Part shown: piece after piece, positions 37,684 through 47,730 of the stretch
Layout of the letters: every line of letters begins with the position of its first letter
Position numbering within the stretch: the first letter of the stretch is position 1
DNA from: Pelagomonas calceolata
Lineage: Eukaryota; Sar; Pelagophyceae; Pelagomonadales; Pelagomonadaceae
NCBI GenBank assembly: GCA_918797485.1
Contig: CAKKNE010000001.1
Coordinates: forward strand, 1-64,000
Direction: 5' to 3'
Length of the DNA stretch: 64,000 bases
Notes under the pieces: generated by a model
What the model saw: only the letters and a program-made list of their open reading frames with translations
Database searches by the model: none
What the model was told of the DNA's origin: nothing
Translations under genes and position numbers: made by a program

Positions 37684-40473
37684 ATGCGGCCGGCGCTCCG
37701 CCTGCTCCTCGCGGCCGCCTTTGTGATACCCATCAATTCAGATGAGGACGCCTGCGCCGTTATACTGAAGGAGGAGGGCCTCGACGCGCGCGCGTGCGCC
37801 GCGCTCGCCACGCACGGCCTCCTGCCGCGGCGCGCCCTGGGAACAGCCACGCACGCCCCTCATCCGCACGAGGAGCACCACGAGGAGCACCACGAGGCGC
37901 ACACGTACGAGGCGGGCGTGTATTTTGGCGCTTCGCTACTGATCGGAGCCTTATGTTTGTTCATCATCAGCCGCTTTTATCAAGCGGTGCCCTACACGAT
38001 GGCCGTGTTTGTCATTGGTTTAGTATTAGCCTTGGTGGACCACGCGACGGAAGAAAGGTTATTAGGGGTCTATTCTAGATCTATGGGTCGATGGCGCCGC
38101 ATGAACCCCGAACTGCTCTTATGTGGTTTTCTACCTTTGTTATTATTTGGAGATGCCATGCAGATCAATTTACATACCTTCTACACGAAGATGTACCAGT
38201 GCTTGCTGCTCGCGACCGCGGGAGTGTTGATCTCGACCTTTGCCACCGCCTATTTTGCAGCTTTATTACCCTACGAGTGGAGCTGGTTCTTCCGGTGCAT
38301 GTTCGGCTCGATCGCCGCAGCGACGGACCCCGTAGCAGTCGTAGCTTTGCTGAATGCGTTGGGCGCGTCCCCCGGCCTCACGATGACCATCACCGGAGAG
38401 TCGCTTTTTAATGATGGCACGGCCATGGTCTTGTTTTTACTGTTCGATTCTCTAGCCCAAAAACACAAGAAGTACATCTCTGGGGCGGGAAACCCGCCCT
38501 ACGAGGTTATCGAGTTCTTTGCAAGGATGGTCCTTGGAGGTTGTTTTATTGGATTGGCCTTTGGCGGCGCGGCGTTGCTGTGTCTACGGTTGTGCCAGCG
38601 CAAGTTCGACGAGGTCTCGACGACATTGCAAATAACAACAACAATCATAGTAGCGTATGCCTCGTTCTACTTCTCGGAAATCGCCTGCGGGTGTTCGGGA
38701 GTGTTAGCTACCGTGATGGCCGCCCTCTGTGTGGCGAGGTACGGCTGGGTCTACGTCGACGAGGCGCACACGGTGCACGCGGTCTGGGAGTTTCTCGAGT
38801 ACGTGGGAAATACCGTGGTATTCATGCTCGCCGGCTCCCTGACGGGCAAGATCGTCTGCGAGAACTGGAAGGACTCTGGGGGTAAGGGTGATTGGCTGGA
38901 CGTGGCCGACTTCGGCTGGTTACTATTTACGTGGTTCGCTTTGGTGATCATAAGATGTTTGACCATTGCCATGCTCTGGCCGCTCTTGAAATGGTTGGAA
39001 CAGCGGTATAGTCATGCGCACCAACTCGAGTGGAAGGACGGCGTCGTGATGGCCTGGGGCGGGCTTCGGGGCGCTGTTGGACTAGCTCTCGCATTGGTCG
39101 TGCAGGAAGAACGGGCCCATTCGGATGAAGCGAAGAGTGCGGAACAGTTACTCTTTTTAGTGAGTGGAATTGCTATGTTAACACTATTAATAAATGGGTG
39201 GTCCTGCAAGACGTTACTGGACTACCTGGGCATGACCGTTGAGAGTAGTGACACGAGGCACGTGAGAGCCTACGCGAAGAGTGCAGCGGCCCATGCCGCG
39301 GCCATCGCGTTGCACGACATCGTGGCGAAATATGGACTGGACGTCCACGGCGCCGCGCAAGTCGAGAAGAGTCAACTGCAAAGGCAAGCGACGCAGCGCT
39401 GGAACCGCGTCCGGGCGGCCACACGACTAGGCGTCGTGCAGGAAGCCTTGGCCTACGACACGGGTGTTTATGGAGGCAACGTTGGCGAGGACGACTTGGA
39501 CGCCGCTGATAGGGAAGCTCGCACGGAAAACAACGAACAGGTCCTCCAGAGGATGCGGGGCATGTTTTTGAGAGCTCTCAAGGCCGAGTTCTGGGAGATG
39601 ATCGAGAAGGGCTTGGTGCCGCGCGGTTCCTTCGCCGCGCAAATATTGCCGTTTTCGTGTGACGTCGAGCTGCAAAATGTGCACACGAAATTGCATCATT
39701 TTGAAGTGGTCCTGAGGAAGAGTACGGAGTCGATCCCGATTTATTCGCAAATCGAGAAATGTGTGGAGTTGTTCGTGTCCTGGCTCGAAGGGCTGGAGAA
39801 GCGAGGCTGTTTAGGTGATAGGATCATATCTTCGCTGTCTCATTGGTCGACCGCAACTGAGCGTTATTATTTAATAACGGCCTTCCATGCGGCCTATATG
39901 AGGACCTCAAAGCATCTGGACGAGGTGTTTGCGTTCTTTGTACAGAGTTCGGCCTTTGCCGTTGATGCCCGCGAGCAATTCAAGGAGGAGATCGATTCGC
40001 AAATAAAACAATGTGAAGATGAGGCGGCGAAGTTGCCGGCGCATGCGCGGGCTCGAGTCGACGCTCTACTCGCGGCGGAGGTCTTGGTGGGCGTCAAGCA
40101 CCACATCTTCGAGGGCTTCCACCGCAAAGGGATCATCACGTCCAAAGACCGGGATGAGCTCGGCGAGGGCCTCATGCAGCTCGAGCACCACCTCGAGAAC
40201 TGTCGGGAATTTGCCCAGGCGGAGTTTCGACGAGCGGCGCGCGCGAGCCAGCGGCATTTATCCTTAAGACGGGGCGCTTCACGCGTGGCCGACATCGAGG
40301 CCTCGTCCATAAAACAGGAGCTCACGGTCATCGACCAACTGCAGGATTCGATTATGGACCGGCGCGCGGGCGTGACGGCCGCGGCGGCGACGGCCGCTTC
40401 GCCTCAGGCCGGGCGGGCGCTGGCCCACATGGAGCGGGCCCAGGACCTGTCGGGGCGGCACCTGACGCACTGA
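37684..40473 (+). CDS. Na+/H+ exchanger, CPA1 family
   Basis: One intronless frame of 929 residues. An N-terminal signal peptide (MRPALRLLLAAAFVIPINS) and a His/Glu-rich lumenal segment (HEEHHEEHHEAH) precede about 12 membrane helices (residues 75-500). Diagnostic CPA1 blocks: LLFGDAMQINLHTF, FGSIAAATDPVAVVALL, TGESLFNDGTAMVLF (the ion-binding ND pair), WGGLRGAVGLALAL. The 400-residue C-terminal tail is soluble and helical, as in plasma-membrane exchangers with regulatory tails; I see no cyclic-nucleotide-binding domain. It should exchange Na+ for H+ for pH or salt homeostasis. The His-rich segment is unusual and may sense or bind metals (inference). Confidence 0.9.
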   Translation: MRPALRLLLAAAFVIPINSDEDACAVILKEEGLDARACAALATHGLLPRRALGTATHAPHPHEEHHEEHHEAHTYEAGVYFGASLLIGALCLFIISRFYQAVPYTMAVFVIGLVLALVDHATEERLLGVYSRSMGRWRRMNPELLLCGFLPLLLFGDAMQINLHTFYTKMYQCLLLATAGVLISTFATAYFAALLPYEWSWFFRCMFGSIAAATDPVAVVALLNALGASPGLTMTITGESLFNDGTAMVLFLLFDSLAQKHKKYISGAGNPPYEVIEFFARMVLGGCFIGLAFGGAALLCLRLCQRKFDEVSTTLQITTTIIVAYASFYFSEIACGCSGVLATVMAALCVARYGWVYVDEAHTVHAVWEFLEYVGNTVVFMLAGSLTGKIVCENWKDSGGKGDWLDVADFGWLLFTWFALVIIRCLTIAMLWPLLKWLEQRYSHAHQLEWKDGVVMAWGGLRGAVGLALALVVQEERAHSDEAKSAEQLLFLVSGIAMLTLLINGWSCKTLLDYLGMTVESSDTRHVRAYAKSAAAHAAAIALHDIVAKYGLDVHGAAQVEKSQLQRQATQRWNRVRAATRLGVVQEALAYDTGVYGGNVGEDDLDAADREARTENNEQVLQRMRGMFLRALKAEFWEMIEKGLVPRGSFAAQILPFSCDVELQNVHTKLHHFEVVLRKSTESIPIYSQIEKCVELFVSWLEGLEKRGCLGDRIISSLSHWSTATERYYLITAFHAAYMRTSKHLDEVFAFFVQSSAFAVDAREQFKEEIDSQIKQCEDEAAKLPAHARARVDALLAAEVLVGVKHHIFEGFHRKGIITSKDRDELGEGLMQLEHHLENCREFAQAEFRRAARASQRHLSLRRGASRVADIEASSIKQELTVIDQLQDSIMDRRAGVTAAAATAASPQAGRALAHMERAQDLSGRHLTH

Positions 40474-40511
40474 AATTCATTACCTAATGTGTATAATACC
40501 GAACGAAAATC

Positions 40512-41179
40512 TTACTGCGGGGGAGGCTTAAAATTCGCCGTCAGCTCTTCAACCTCGGCGAGCCCGATCTCGTCGGAGTCGCCCGCGAAGCCGTGCTCCT
40601 CGGGCAGGAAGAGCATGCAGTGGCACTCGTGGCGCTCGCGCCTGTGTGGATATCAAATTTCGGGCGCCCCACGCCATCGACGCGACGTCGTCCCCGTACT
40701 GCATCTGCTCGATGGCGTGGAGCTTCCACGCCATCGACGCGAGGTTGCATCCATTCTGCGTCCGCTCGATGGCGAGATAACCTAACTCTGTTTGATGTCC
40801 ACGCCGGCTCGCGCATGGGCACGCAGGGGCAGTTCCAATACCCCGACTTCGCTTCCGCCTCCTTGTCGACGTAGTTGCGGCAGGGGCAGAGCGGCGCGCC
40901 CAAGGCTGCCTTGTGTTCGGCCAGGCCGCGGATGACGACCGCAGGGACAGAAGGTTCCGAGCAGTATTTGGTCCCCGACACTTTGACGTAGCGGTTGCTG
41001 AAGGCCGTCATCGCCGCGAGGGCCTTTTGCACGGGGACGGGCGTGTCGTCGTCCGCCGCGGGGTCCGACGACGAGCTCCGCAGCACTGTCCTGGCGTTAT
41101 GTCGGGAGAGCGCGTAAAAGCCGCTGGCGGGCTGCAAGAGGAGCGCGGCGAGGGTCCACCGCTGGCGGCGCCGCGCCAT
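40512..41179 (-). CDS. FTRC: Ferredoxin-thioredoxin reductase catalytic subunit, plastid-targeted
   Basis: Spliced from 40815-41179 and 40512-40641 it encodes 164 residues. The N-terminus MARRRQRWTLAALLLQPASGFYAL is a signal peptide with a G|F junction, the bipartite plastid-targeting pattern of secondary red plastids. The catalytic core has the invariant cysteine frame CPC-X16-CPC-X8-CHC (CPCRNYVDKEA..., NCPCVPMRE|RHECHC) that ligates the 4Fe-4S cluster and the active disulfide. In plastids it passes electrons from ferredoxin to thioredoxin. The intron falls inside the last X8 spacer. Only a donor at 40814 (AT|GCGCGAG, a GC donor) restores exactly eight residues; the alternative GT donor 12 bases in gives twelve. 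Confidence 0.9.
40643..40805 (-). mobile_element. Introner, copy 3 (in the FTR gene)
   Basis: About 163 bp. One end reads TGTGTGGATATCAAATTTCG, the other (complement) GGCGTGGACATCAAACAG. Flanked by a perfect 8-bp target duplication GCTCGCGC (40634-40641 and 40807-40814). It has two internal hairpin modules, CCACGCCATCGA at 40669 with its complement at 40709, and a second pair at 40726/40766. The intron spans 40642-40814. Confidence 0.9.
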
Positions 41180-41362
41180 GGGTGATTTTTCTCTGCCTTG
41201 CTGAAGCTGGGCAGTGTAGCGCTGGCTGGGTCTGAGAATGCGGTTAATTGTGTGCGCCGCTGCCCACTGCAACGAGGAGTCCTGTGGATACCGTGGCCAG
41301 TATAGAAGCGGCCAGCGCTGGCGTTTGACGGCTCAGAGCGCGTTTTGGCAGCAGCAACCAAT

Positions 41363-41386
41363 GCTAGTGTCTTACAGGACGCTAGC
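41363..41386 (+). promoter_or_regulatory. GCTAG motif copy 6
   Basis: GCTAG arm, core TGTCTTACAGGACG, CTAGC arm. It lies about 185 bp upstream of the FTR ATG (41179, minus strand), in opposite orientation to the gene. Confidence 0.75.
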
Positions 41387-41423
41387 CACAACGTTTTGCA
41401 TCGGGAGGCCATGCATGTGCAAA

Positions 41424-42197
41424 TTACCGTACCCCGTCCCCGCCATCGCCGCGAGCCGGTCGCTTGAAGAACCCTCCCTCCGGGCAGTCGTCCCGCCCGA
41501 AGCCCGGCGACCACCACCACGAGTCGCCGAGTTGGCACGGGTACGTGTTGCCCGCGTAGCGGCCGTGGATCGGCGCGCGGTGCTCCGAAATGGCCGGGCC
41601 GGCGCGCAGGATCGAGGCAATGACCGAAAACGAGGAGCCGTGGACCGCTAATATCCCCACGTGCGCCATCGCCCGCAGGTCGTCGAGGGGGCTCCGGCCC
41701 TCGTGGACGACGACGGTGCGGGGCCCGAGGCTCTGGACGATTTTGATCGTGTCGCCGGAGCGCTCGCCGAAGACCACGACCGTCGCGTTGCTCCCGGCCA
41801 GCAAGTCGTGCAATTTCTCCGCGTAGCGCTCCAGGTGCCCCAGCGCCGCGCCTCCCTCCGGCACGCGGACGTGGACGCCGACGGCGCGGCCGTAGCCTTC
41901 GGGCGCCGGCCCCGCGTCGAACGCCGCGCGCCACTCCTCAGCTACTGCTCGCCGCGCCTTCTGACACGTGGCGTTCGTCCGGAAATCTGGCGGCGGAGGC
42001 ACGTCGCCGCAGAGCCGCGTCAACTCGTCCTGGCAGTTGTCGCGGCGGATTGATGCACGAGCGGTGGGATAGATCGCGTGGGCGACGCCGTAGACTGCTG
42101 CTTTCGCCTCGACGCCGCCCTGGTGCGAGGCGCCCGCAGGTCGACCAGGATCGTTCACGTAGCAGTACGCGGCCGGTTCTAAGGTCAACGTGCGCAC
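41424..42197 (-). CDS. Putative glycosyltransferase-like protein (fucosyltransferase-type), 5' end unresolved
   Basis: The frame contains VGVHVRVPEGG, NATVVVFGERSGD, MAHVGILAVHGSSFSVIAS and HGRYAGNTYPCQLGDSWWW. The pattern H-x-R in an early strand and a later D/HGSSFS-like block matches fucosyltransferase or O-linked sugar-transferase folds (GT23/GT65-like), which use nucleotide sugars in the secretory pathway. I hold this family loosely. No ATG with a signal peptide is in this frame; the upstream ankyrin-encoding frame (42200-42471) is one base out of register, so the two may be parts of one broken gene, or the true 5' exon is missed. Stop near 41424. Confidence 0.45.
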   Translation of the reverse strand: MRTLTLEPAAYCYVNDPGRPAGASHQGGVEAKAAVYGVAHAIYPTARASIRRDNCQDELTRLCGDVPPPPDFRTNATCQKARRAVAEEWRAAFDAGPAPEGYGRAVGVHVRVPEGGAALGHLERYAEKLHDLLAGSNATVVVFGERSGDTIKIVQSLGPRTVVVHEGRSPLDDLRAMAHVGILAVHGSSFSVIASILRAGPAISEHRAPIHGRYAGNTYPCQLGDSWWWSPGFGRDDCPEGGFFKRPARGDGGDGVR

Positions 42198-42471
42198 CGT
42201 GCCCTAGAAGGAGCTGAACGACTTTAGGGTCCCCGTACGCAGCGGTGAAATGAAGGAGCGTAACTCCATAATCCTCGTGTCTTTTGTTGGCGTCCCAACC
42301 AGCATCTAGAAAATCGCGCACGGCCTCGACGTCATTCATGAACGAGACGTCGCCCTTCTGAAGTGCCGAAACCACCGCGTCCATTTTCTCCTGAAGATTA
42401 CCGCTGCGTCGCGCGTCGCTTCGCGCCAGAGCCGCGCCGACGGCGACGATCAAGCACCGCCACATGACCAT
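42198..42471 (-). CDS. Short ankyrin-repeat segment with N-terminal signal-like helix
   Basis: Starts at ATG 42471 (MVMWRCLIVAVGAALA, signal-like), then VRDFLDAGWDANKRHEDYGVTLLHFTAAYGDPKVVQLLLGHGA, which is one and a half ankyrin repeats (G.T.LH.A...G...VV..LL..GA). Similarity stops where the glycosyltransferase-like frame begins. It looks like the 5' part of an ankyrin gene joined to unrelated sequence, or a gene broken by an indel. Confidence 0.5.
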
Positions 42472-42654
42472 GGTGACTAGCCTAGCTCTTAATCCCTCGC
42501 GACCGCGGCGAAGCCGCTAAGCCTCGAAAGCGCCTTGTTATGAACCCTTATCGGTACCGCGCCGGCACAGATATCTGCAGACTAGCGCGGATAGCGCCAA
42601 GAAAAATTCTGAAAACCCGATTTGTTGGCGGAACAAACTCTTTTTACACAACAT

Positions 42655-44034
42655 CTACGACGACTTCGCCGCATCCAACATCCCCTCGACGTCAGAAAAC
42701 TTCGCCCGCGGCGCCCCGTTCCTCGCGTTCGCCTTCTCGACCCCATCGATCCGACGCCAGTCGGCCCACGACGTGCCCTCCCCATAACCGGCAACACCAC
42801 TAGCAGCCAGGTCCTCGAGCACGGCCGCGGCCGTCTCGCGCGCGTCGGCGACGTTCGAGCCGACGATGCCCGTCGGCCCGCGCTTCACCCATCCCGAGCG
42901 GCGCAACCGGGCGCGACGCGACTGCCGACCTGGGCGTAGGTCCCCGCCGGGCCGTCTTGAGGCCTGGCGCGCCTGCCGTCGGGGCAGGGCGGGCTCGCCG
43001 TGTAGCCGACGGCGCAGACCGCCAGATCGCATTCTATGCTTTCGAGGGCGCCGGTGCCCACGGCTGTCTGCGCATTCACATCACCCTCCAAGACGCACTT
43101 CTCGAAGACGACCGCTCCCAGACGGCCCTTGGCTCCTTCCTCGAAGGCCACGGGCCGCCTCAGAAACCGGAGGTGCACCTCCGCTCCGCGGTATTCGTCG
43201 AAGCAGCACCTGATCGAGGAACTTGCGCTTGCGTTTCAGTGGTCGTGCTTTCCCTTCTTCTATTGACGCTTCCGTGTCGCCCGCTTCCAGTTCGGCGGGA
43301 TCGATGACCAGGGCGGCGTTCTCGAGCTCCGTGAGCTCGCGGACCTCTTTCGTCGTAAAGGCCGCCTGCGTCGCGCCGCGCCGCCCGACGACGTGTATAA
43401 GACGCTTCGACGGGAGCCTCTGCAGCGCCTCAAAGGCTGTTGAATGGATGTCGGTCGCGTCGAGATGCGATGAAGGCGCGGCTAACAAGCGCGCGCAATC
43501 TAAAGCAACGTTGCCGTGGCCTATGATGACGCTTCGGAGCTGGTCGCTCACGTCAGGTAACTGTAAATGGGAAAACGTCGGCTCAGCGTTGTACCAACCG
43601 ACGAAGGCCCGCGCGTTGACGACACCTTCCAGTTCCGCGCCGGGCAGGTCCAACTTCCTCGCTAAATCGCAGCCCGTCGCCACGACGACGGCATCATATA
43701 GATTCATGAGGTCGTTTAGAGGTACTACGGGACCGGTATGAGATGGGGCATCAGCCGGATGCCCGACGAAGACGTGGCCCGCGTACGAGAACCTCTCTGA
43801 TGTCGCGACCTCTTCAAAGTCGTCCTGCACGCTCTTCACCTCGGGATGGTCGGGCGCGACGCCGTACCTTACCAACCCGAAAGGTGTCGGCCACCTATCG
43901 AGGATCGTGACGTGTACATTTTTGCTGTCCCTCAGGAGGTACTTCGCCGTGTAGAAGCCGCCCGGGCCGCTTCCGACGACGGCGACGCGCGGCGACGGCG
44001 TGCTGCTGAAGGCTCGGCGTGTGAGGCGCAGCAT
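42655..44034 (-). CDS. FDXR: NADPH:adrenodoxin oxidoreductase (mitochondrial ferredoxin reductase)
   Basis: The N-terminus MLRLTRRAFSSTPSPR is a mitochondrial presequence. Then come the FAD fold VAVVGSGPGGFYTAKYLL, the family block WPTPFGLVRYGVAPDHPEVK, and an NADPH fold VIIGHGNVALDCARLL, followed by VVGRRGATQAAFT. The C-terminal family signature GWVKRGPTGIVGSN is present at about 42890. The enzyme feeds electrons from NADPH to mitochondrial ferredoxin for Fe-S and cofactor synthesis. Between 43205 and 42900 the frame changes at least twice (about 43205, one base extra, and about 42960), yet LDEYRGAEVHLRFLRRPVAF and ECDLAVCAVGY continue the family. I read this as one gene with consensus errors. 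Stop at 42655. Confidence 0.85.
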
Positions 44035-44401
44035 TTGCTGTGGTCTGCTGCTTGCTGCAGCGCACGCGTGCCGAGGCGGTTTTCTGCGGTTCGCAGCGGT
44101 ACTGAGTGGTCTCGGTGGAGCCCTGACGTCCCGTCCTTTCAGCGCTAATGCCTCCGCGTATTAGTATGGGGGTGGCAGGCCAAGTCTCAGTGGGTGAGGC
44201 CAAAGCGGGTTCTCGATGCGCGTGGCTCGTACAGTCATCTTGAGACCTCGTTGTATCAATGACAAACGGGAAAACAAGCGTCGCAGCTCTTCATTTCAAA
44301 AACCCGACCGCAAAAAAAATCGCTGAGCGACGATCAATAATCACGCTGTAGCAGCCGTAATTTGACACTAGACAGTCGTCGAGCAAGTCAGAGAAGGCAT
44401 C
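44035..44401. other. Divergent promoter region of FDXR and ubiquitin-eS30
   Basis: About 370 bp between two divergent start codons, lower in GC, without the GCTAG motif. A short minus-strand frame (44291-44473) has no support. Confidence 0.4.
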
Positions 44402-45209
<808 letters not shown>

Positions 45210-45328
45210 GATGGTATGTTCTAATTATATGTCGTTGCCATCACGCCCCCGTCGCGACGAATGCCAACAACTCCCACGCGAAGTCCACGTGGAGAGAAGG
45301 AGAACTTGAAAACCACATCAACTTAGTA

Positions 45329-47506
45329 TCACAGAGTAAACGTCGGCGCCTGCGCCCCTCGACCCGCGGCCTCGAAGGGCAGTCTGACCAGAGGCGAGTC
45401 GAACGCGTCGCGCTTGCGCTCCTCGACCAGCCACGCTATACACGACTCCACGGAGCTCCGGGACTGCGCATAGATTTGTGAACATGCGTCCCGGTCCGAC
45501 GCGTCCACGTCACTGGTAGAAATCGGCTCGCCGAAGCGAAAATAAAACCGCCGCGGGTTCGTGGGCACGGCCAGCGGAAAGCGGAAGTCCTCCGTGCGGT
45601 TCGCCCAGCGCCGCGCCGACGGAATGTTCGGCTGCTCGCCGGTTTTGTCGCGCAGAAAGGTCACGGAGTCCGCCGCGCCCACCGCCCCAAAGGGCACGAT
45701 CAGCGCGTCAAACTTGGCCGCCGCCCGCACGAAGTCCGTCTCCTCGGGCCAGAACAACTTGTTGTTCTCACCCTTGCCATGATTTGATTCTCTGACACCG
45801 CCCGGGAACAACAACACGCACTCGTCGCGCTGCAGTAAGCGTATGAAATTCCGCGGCGTCACTTCCACGGCCCCGAACTTCTGGAAGAAGGACTCGTCGC
45901 CTGTGTGTAAATCAACCAGTGAGTTAGGTATTGCCATCGAACCGACGCAGTCACCGCGACTAACTCGCGTCCATGGCCTAAAAACTCCACGCCATCGAGC
46001 TGATGCACTTACAGGGACGAAGTTGCGTCGATGGCGTGGGGCGCCCGAAATTTGATTTCCACACAGCTCGTTGCCCTGGCCCGTAAACGAGTCGCGGCGT
46101 CTCCCGTCGTTCCACCAATTGGGCGACGGCCGCGGCCCCTGTTGTTGGTTACCGTCTATTAGGGAAGGCGCGTTCGTCGCCACCGGGTGCGCCAATCCCC
46201 TTATGAGTAGGTCGCGGTCCCGCAAAAATTCGTCCACCAGTATGGAGAGATCAGCACCAAACAACTGGTGGTTGCCCACGAGCAGGACCGGTCGTCCCTG
46301 TTGGGGCGAGGGCACGCCTCGTAACCCTTCGACCACTCTCCCTTCAACGGTCGAGAAGAACTTCGGCGACACGAGCCGCCTCAAGGGGTCCACGACGCTG
46401 TCGCGCGTTTCTTTGATCTGCGTCGCGTTGGGCCTCACGAAGTCGTCGACTGCTCTTTGCGCTTTCTTAAGCTTGCGCGCGCGGATCTCGGCCCCATAGA
46501 GTGCTTTGGAGCTTCTCAAACACTGACCGAAGTCGAGGCGCTGCGGGTCTACAAGGACCGCGTGGCCGCCGCCCCGCAAGGTGATGGCTTCCGCATCGAG
46601 TTCCTTCTTCAGTCGTTGCGCTTCGTCCTTGGATGGTAGAAACCGATCATCTTCCCCACAGATGACCAAGAACTTGGTCGAGCGCCCCTTTCTTCTGAGG
46701 CGCCACAACCTTTCATTCGTCTTGGCACAACCACCATCGAGCCAATTTTCTACTCGATGCTTCAGCGTTTCCGGAGGGACCAAGTCAGCCAAAGCCTGGG
46801 CGCCATTGACAGCTCTTTCTAGTCCCGAGAAATCGAGCGTCGAGAACTCTTGCAGAGACTTCGAGACCATGGACCCGTCCGACGCTAGTAAACCGACGGC
46901 GGCGCCGATCGCGCCCGCGTAGGCGACGCCTTCTGCCGAGGACACTAATCTACCGCCGAGGGGCCAGGGCGTCCTATCATAAGAGGTGGCCGGGTTGACT
47001 AGTACGACGCCTCTTAGTTTGTCTATTTGTCTGGAGTCGCTCAGCTTCAGCGCGGCCGCGGTGGCGATGAGTCCGCCCATCGACTCGCCCGCCAGGATAC
47101 CGCCCTTGTCTCGCACGAATTGTGACACCGCTTCCACCACTTCATCAAACGAACTCCGATCCTCCCCGTCGACCCAGCAGTACCACGGGTCGTAGGCATT
47201 CTCAATTAAGTTCGGGAGCTGCGCCGCGACGGAGATACCTCTAAATTCGATGCCCGGGACGTAGAGCAGCGGCTCCCTTTCTACATCGTCGTCGGCGTCG
47301 AGGACGCGCGTGAAGCGCACGTTGCCTATTTTTAAGGTGGCTTCCCTTTGTAGTATCGCCTCGGCGCTGTCGAACATCTCGGTCGTCGTCGTCGACGTCG
47401 CTCCGAGGCGGTGCAGCGCCGCGTGGCGCTCCAATGCCGCGTGACGGCGTGGTGCGGTGAATGCAGTGCATGAGCTGACGAGGAGCAGCAGCCATTTGTG
47501 CGCCAT
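45329..47506 (-). CDS. Phytyl-ester-synthase-like (esterase + LPLAT/DGAT-type acyltransferase), plastid-targeted
   Basis: The N-terminus MAHKWLLLLVSSCTAFTAPRR is a signal peptide with an A|F junction, the plastid-import pattern of stramenopiles. Residues about 70-345 form an alpha/beta hydrolase: LLYVPGIEFRG, nucleophile elbow AGESMGGLIA, LVICGEDDRFLP, GGGHAVLVD. The second half is an acyltransferase with VLLVGNHQLFGADL (NHxxxxD), GAVEVTPRNF and VLLFPGGVRES. This two-domain layout is that of plant PES1/PES2, which make phytyl esters and triacylglycerol in plastoglobules. The ATG at 47506 is first in frame. An introner-intron (45901-46074, 174 bp) interrupts between the two acyltransferase blocks; it has no stops in frame, so the unspliced frame is also open (725 codons). 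Confidence 0.85.
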   Translation of the reverse strand: MAHKWLLLLVSSCTAFTAPRRHAALERHAALHRLGATSTTTTEMFDSAEAILQREATLKIGNVRFTRVLDADDDVEREPLLYVPGIEFRGISVAAQLPNLIENAYDPWYCWVDGEDRSSFDEVVEAVSQFVRDKGGILAGESMGGLIATAAALKLSDSRQIDKLRGVVLVNPATSYDRTPWPLGGRLVSSAEGVAYAGAIGAAVGLLASDGSMVSKSLQEFSTLDFSGLERAVNGAQALADLVPPETLKHRVENWLDGGCAKTNERLWRLRRKGRSTKFLVICGEDDRFLPSKDEAQRLKKELDAEAITLRGGGHAVLVDPQRLDFGQCLRSSKALYGAEIRARKLKKAQRAVDDFVRPNATQIKETRDSVVDPLRRLVSPKFFSTVEGRVVEGLRGVPSPQQGRPVLLVGNHQLFGADLSILVDEFLRDRDLLIRGLAHPVATNAPSLIDGNQQQGPRPSPNWWNDGRRRDSFTGQGNELCGNQISGAPRHRRNFVPVSASARWRGVFRPWTRVSRGDCVGSMAIPNSLVDLHTGDESFFQKFGAVEVTPRNFIRLLQRDECVLLFPGGVRESNHGKGENNKLFWPEETDFVRAAAKFDALIVPFGAVGAADSVTFLRDKTGEQPNIPSARRWANRTEDFRFPLAVPTNPRRFYFRFGEPISTSDVDASDRDACSQIYAQSRSSVESCIAWLVEERKRDAFDSPLVRLPFEAAGRGAQAPTFTL
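45902..46065 (-). mobile_element. Introner, copy 4 (in the phytyl-ester-synthase-like gene)
   Basis: 164 bp with ends TGTGTGGAAATCAAATTTCG (gene 5' side) and TGTGTGTAAATCAACCAG. Relative to its gene it is inserted in the opposite orientation to the U1-C and FTR copies. Target duplication GGC(A/G)ACGAG on both sides, two mismatches in ten. Internal perfect 12-bp inverted repeat (45987-45998 and 46028-46039). Precise removal uses donor G|GCAACG (GC) and acceptor CACAG; a GT donor 12 bases in also keeps frame. Confidence 0.9.
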
Positions 47507-47685
47507 TGCTCAAATTGTGGGCTGAGGTGTTTTGGCTATGCAGGTTTTTTGGGGCTAGCTTGGCCGCACTGCTCTCAAGAATGCAAGCAAAGCGTCTTTT
47601 GGAGCACCTGTGCGCGCCACGCGTTGCAAATTACAGCGGTAACACGCCAAAACACGCCAATGCCAGCTTTAACAAAAAGCATCGC

Positions 47686-47709
47686 GCTAGCGGCCAGTAA
47701 GACACTAGC
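47686..47709 (-). promoter_or_regulatory. GCTAG motif copy 7
   Basis: On the minus strand: GCTAG arm, core TGTCTTACTGGCCG, CTAGC arm. About 180 bp upstream of the phytyl-ester-synthase-like ATG (47506, minus), same orientation. The retroelement fragment begins within about 25 bp of its other edge. Confidence 0.75.
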
Positions 47710-47730
47710 GGCGCGAACCGGGAGGGCCTG

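Noticed and set aside
45901-46074. Introner in the synthase gene read as part of the protein
   Set aside because: It is open in frame, but its ends, duplication and hairpin match the introner family and it splits the acyltransferase domain.
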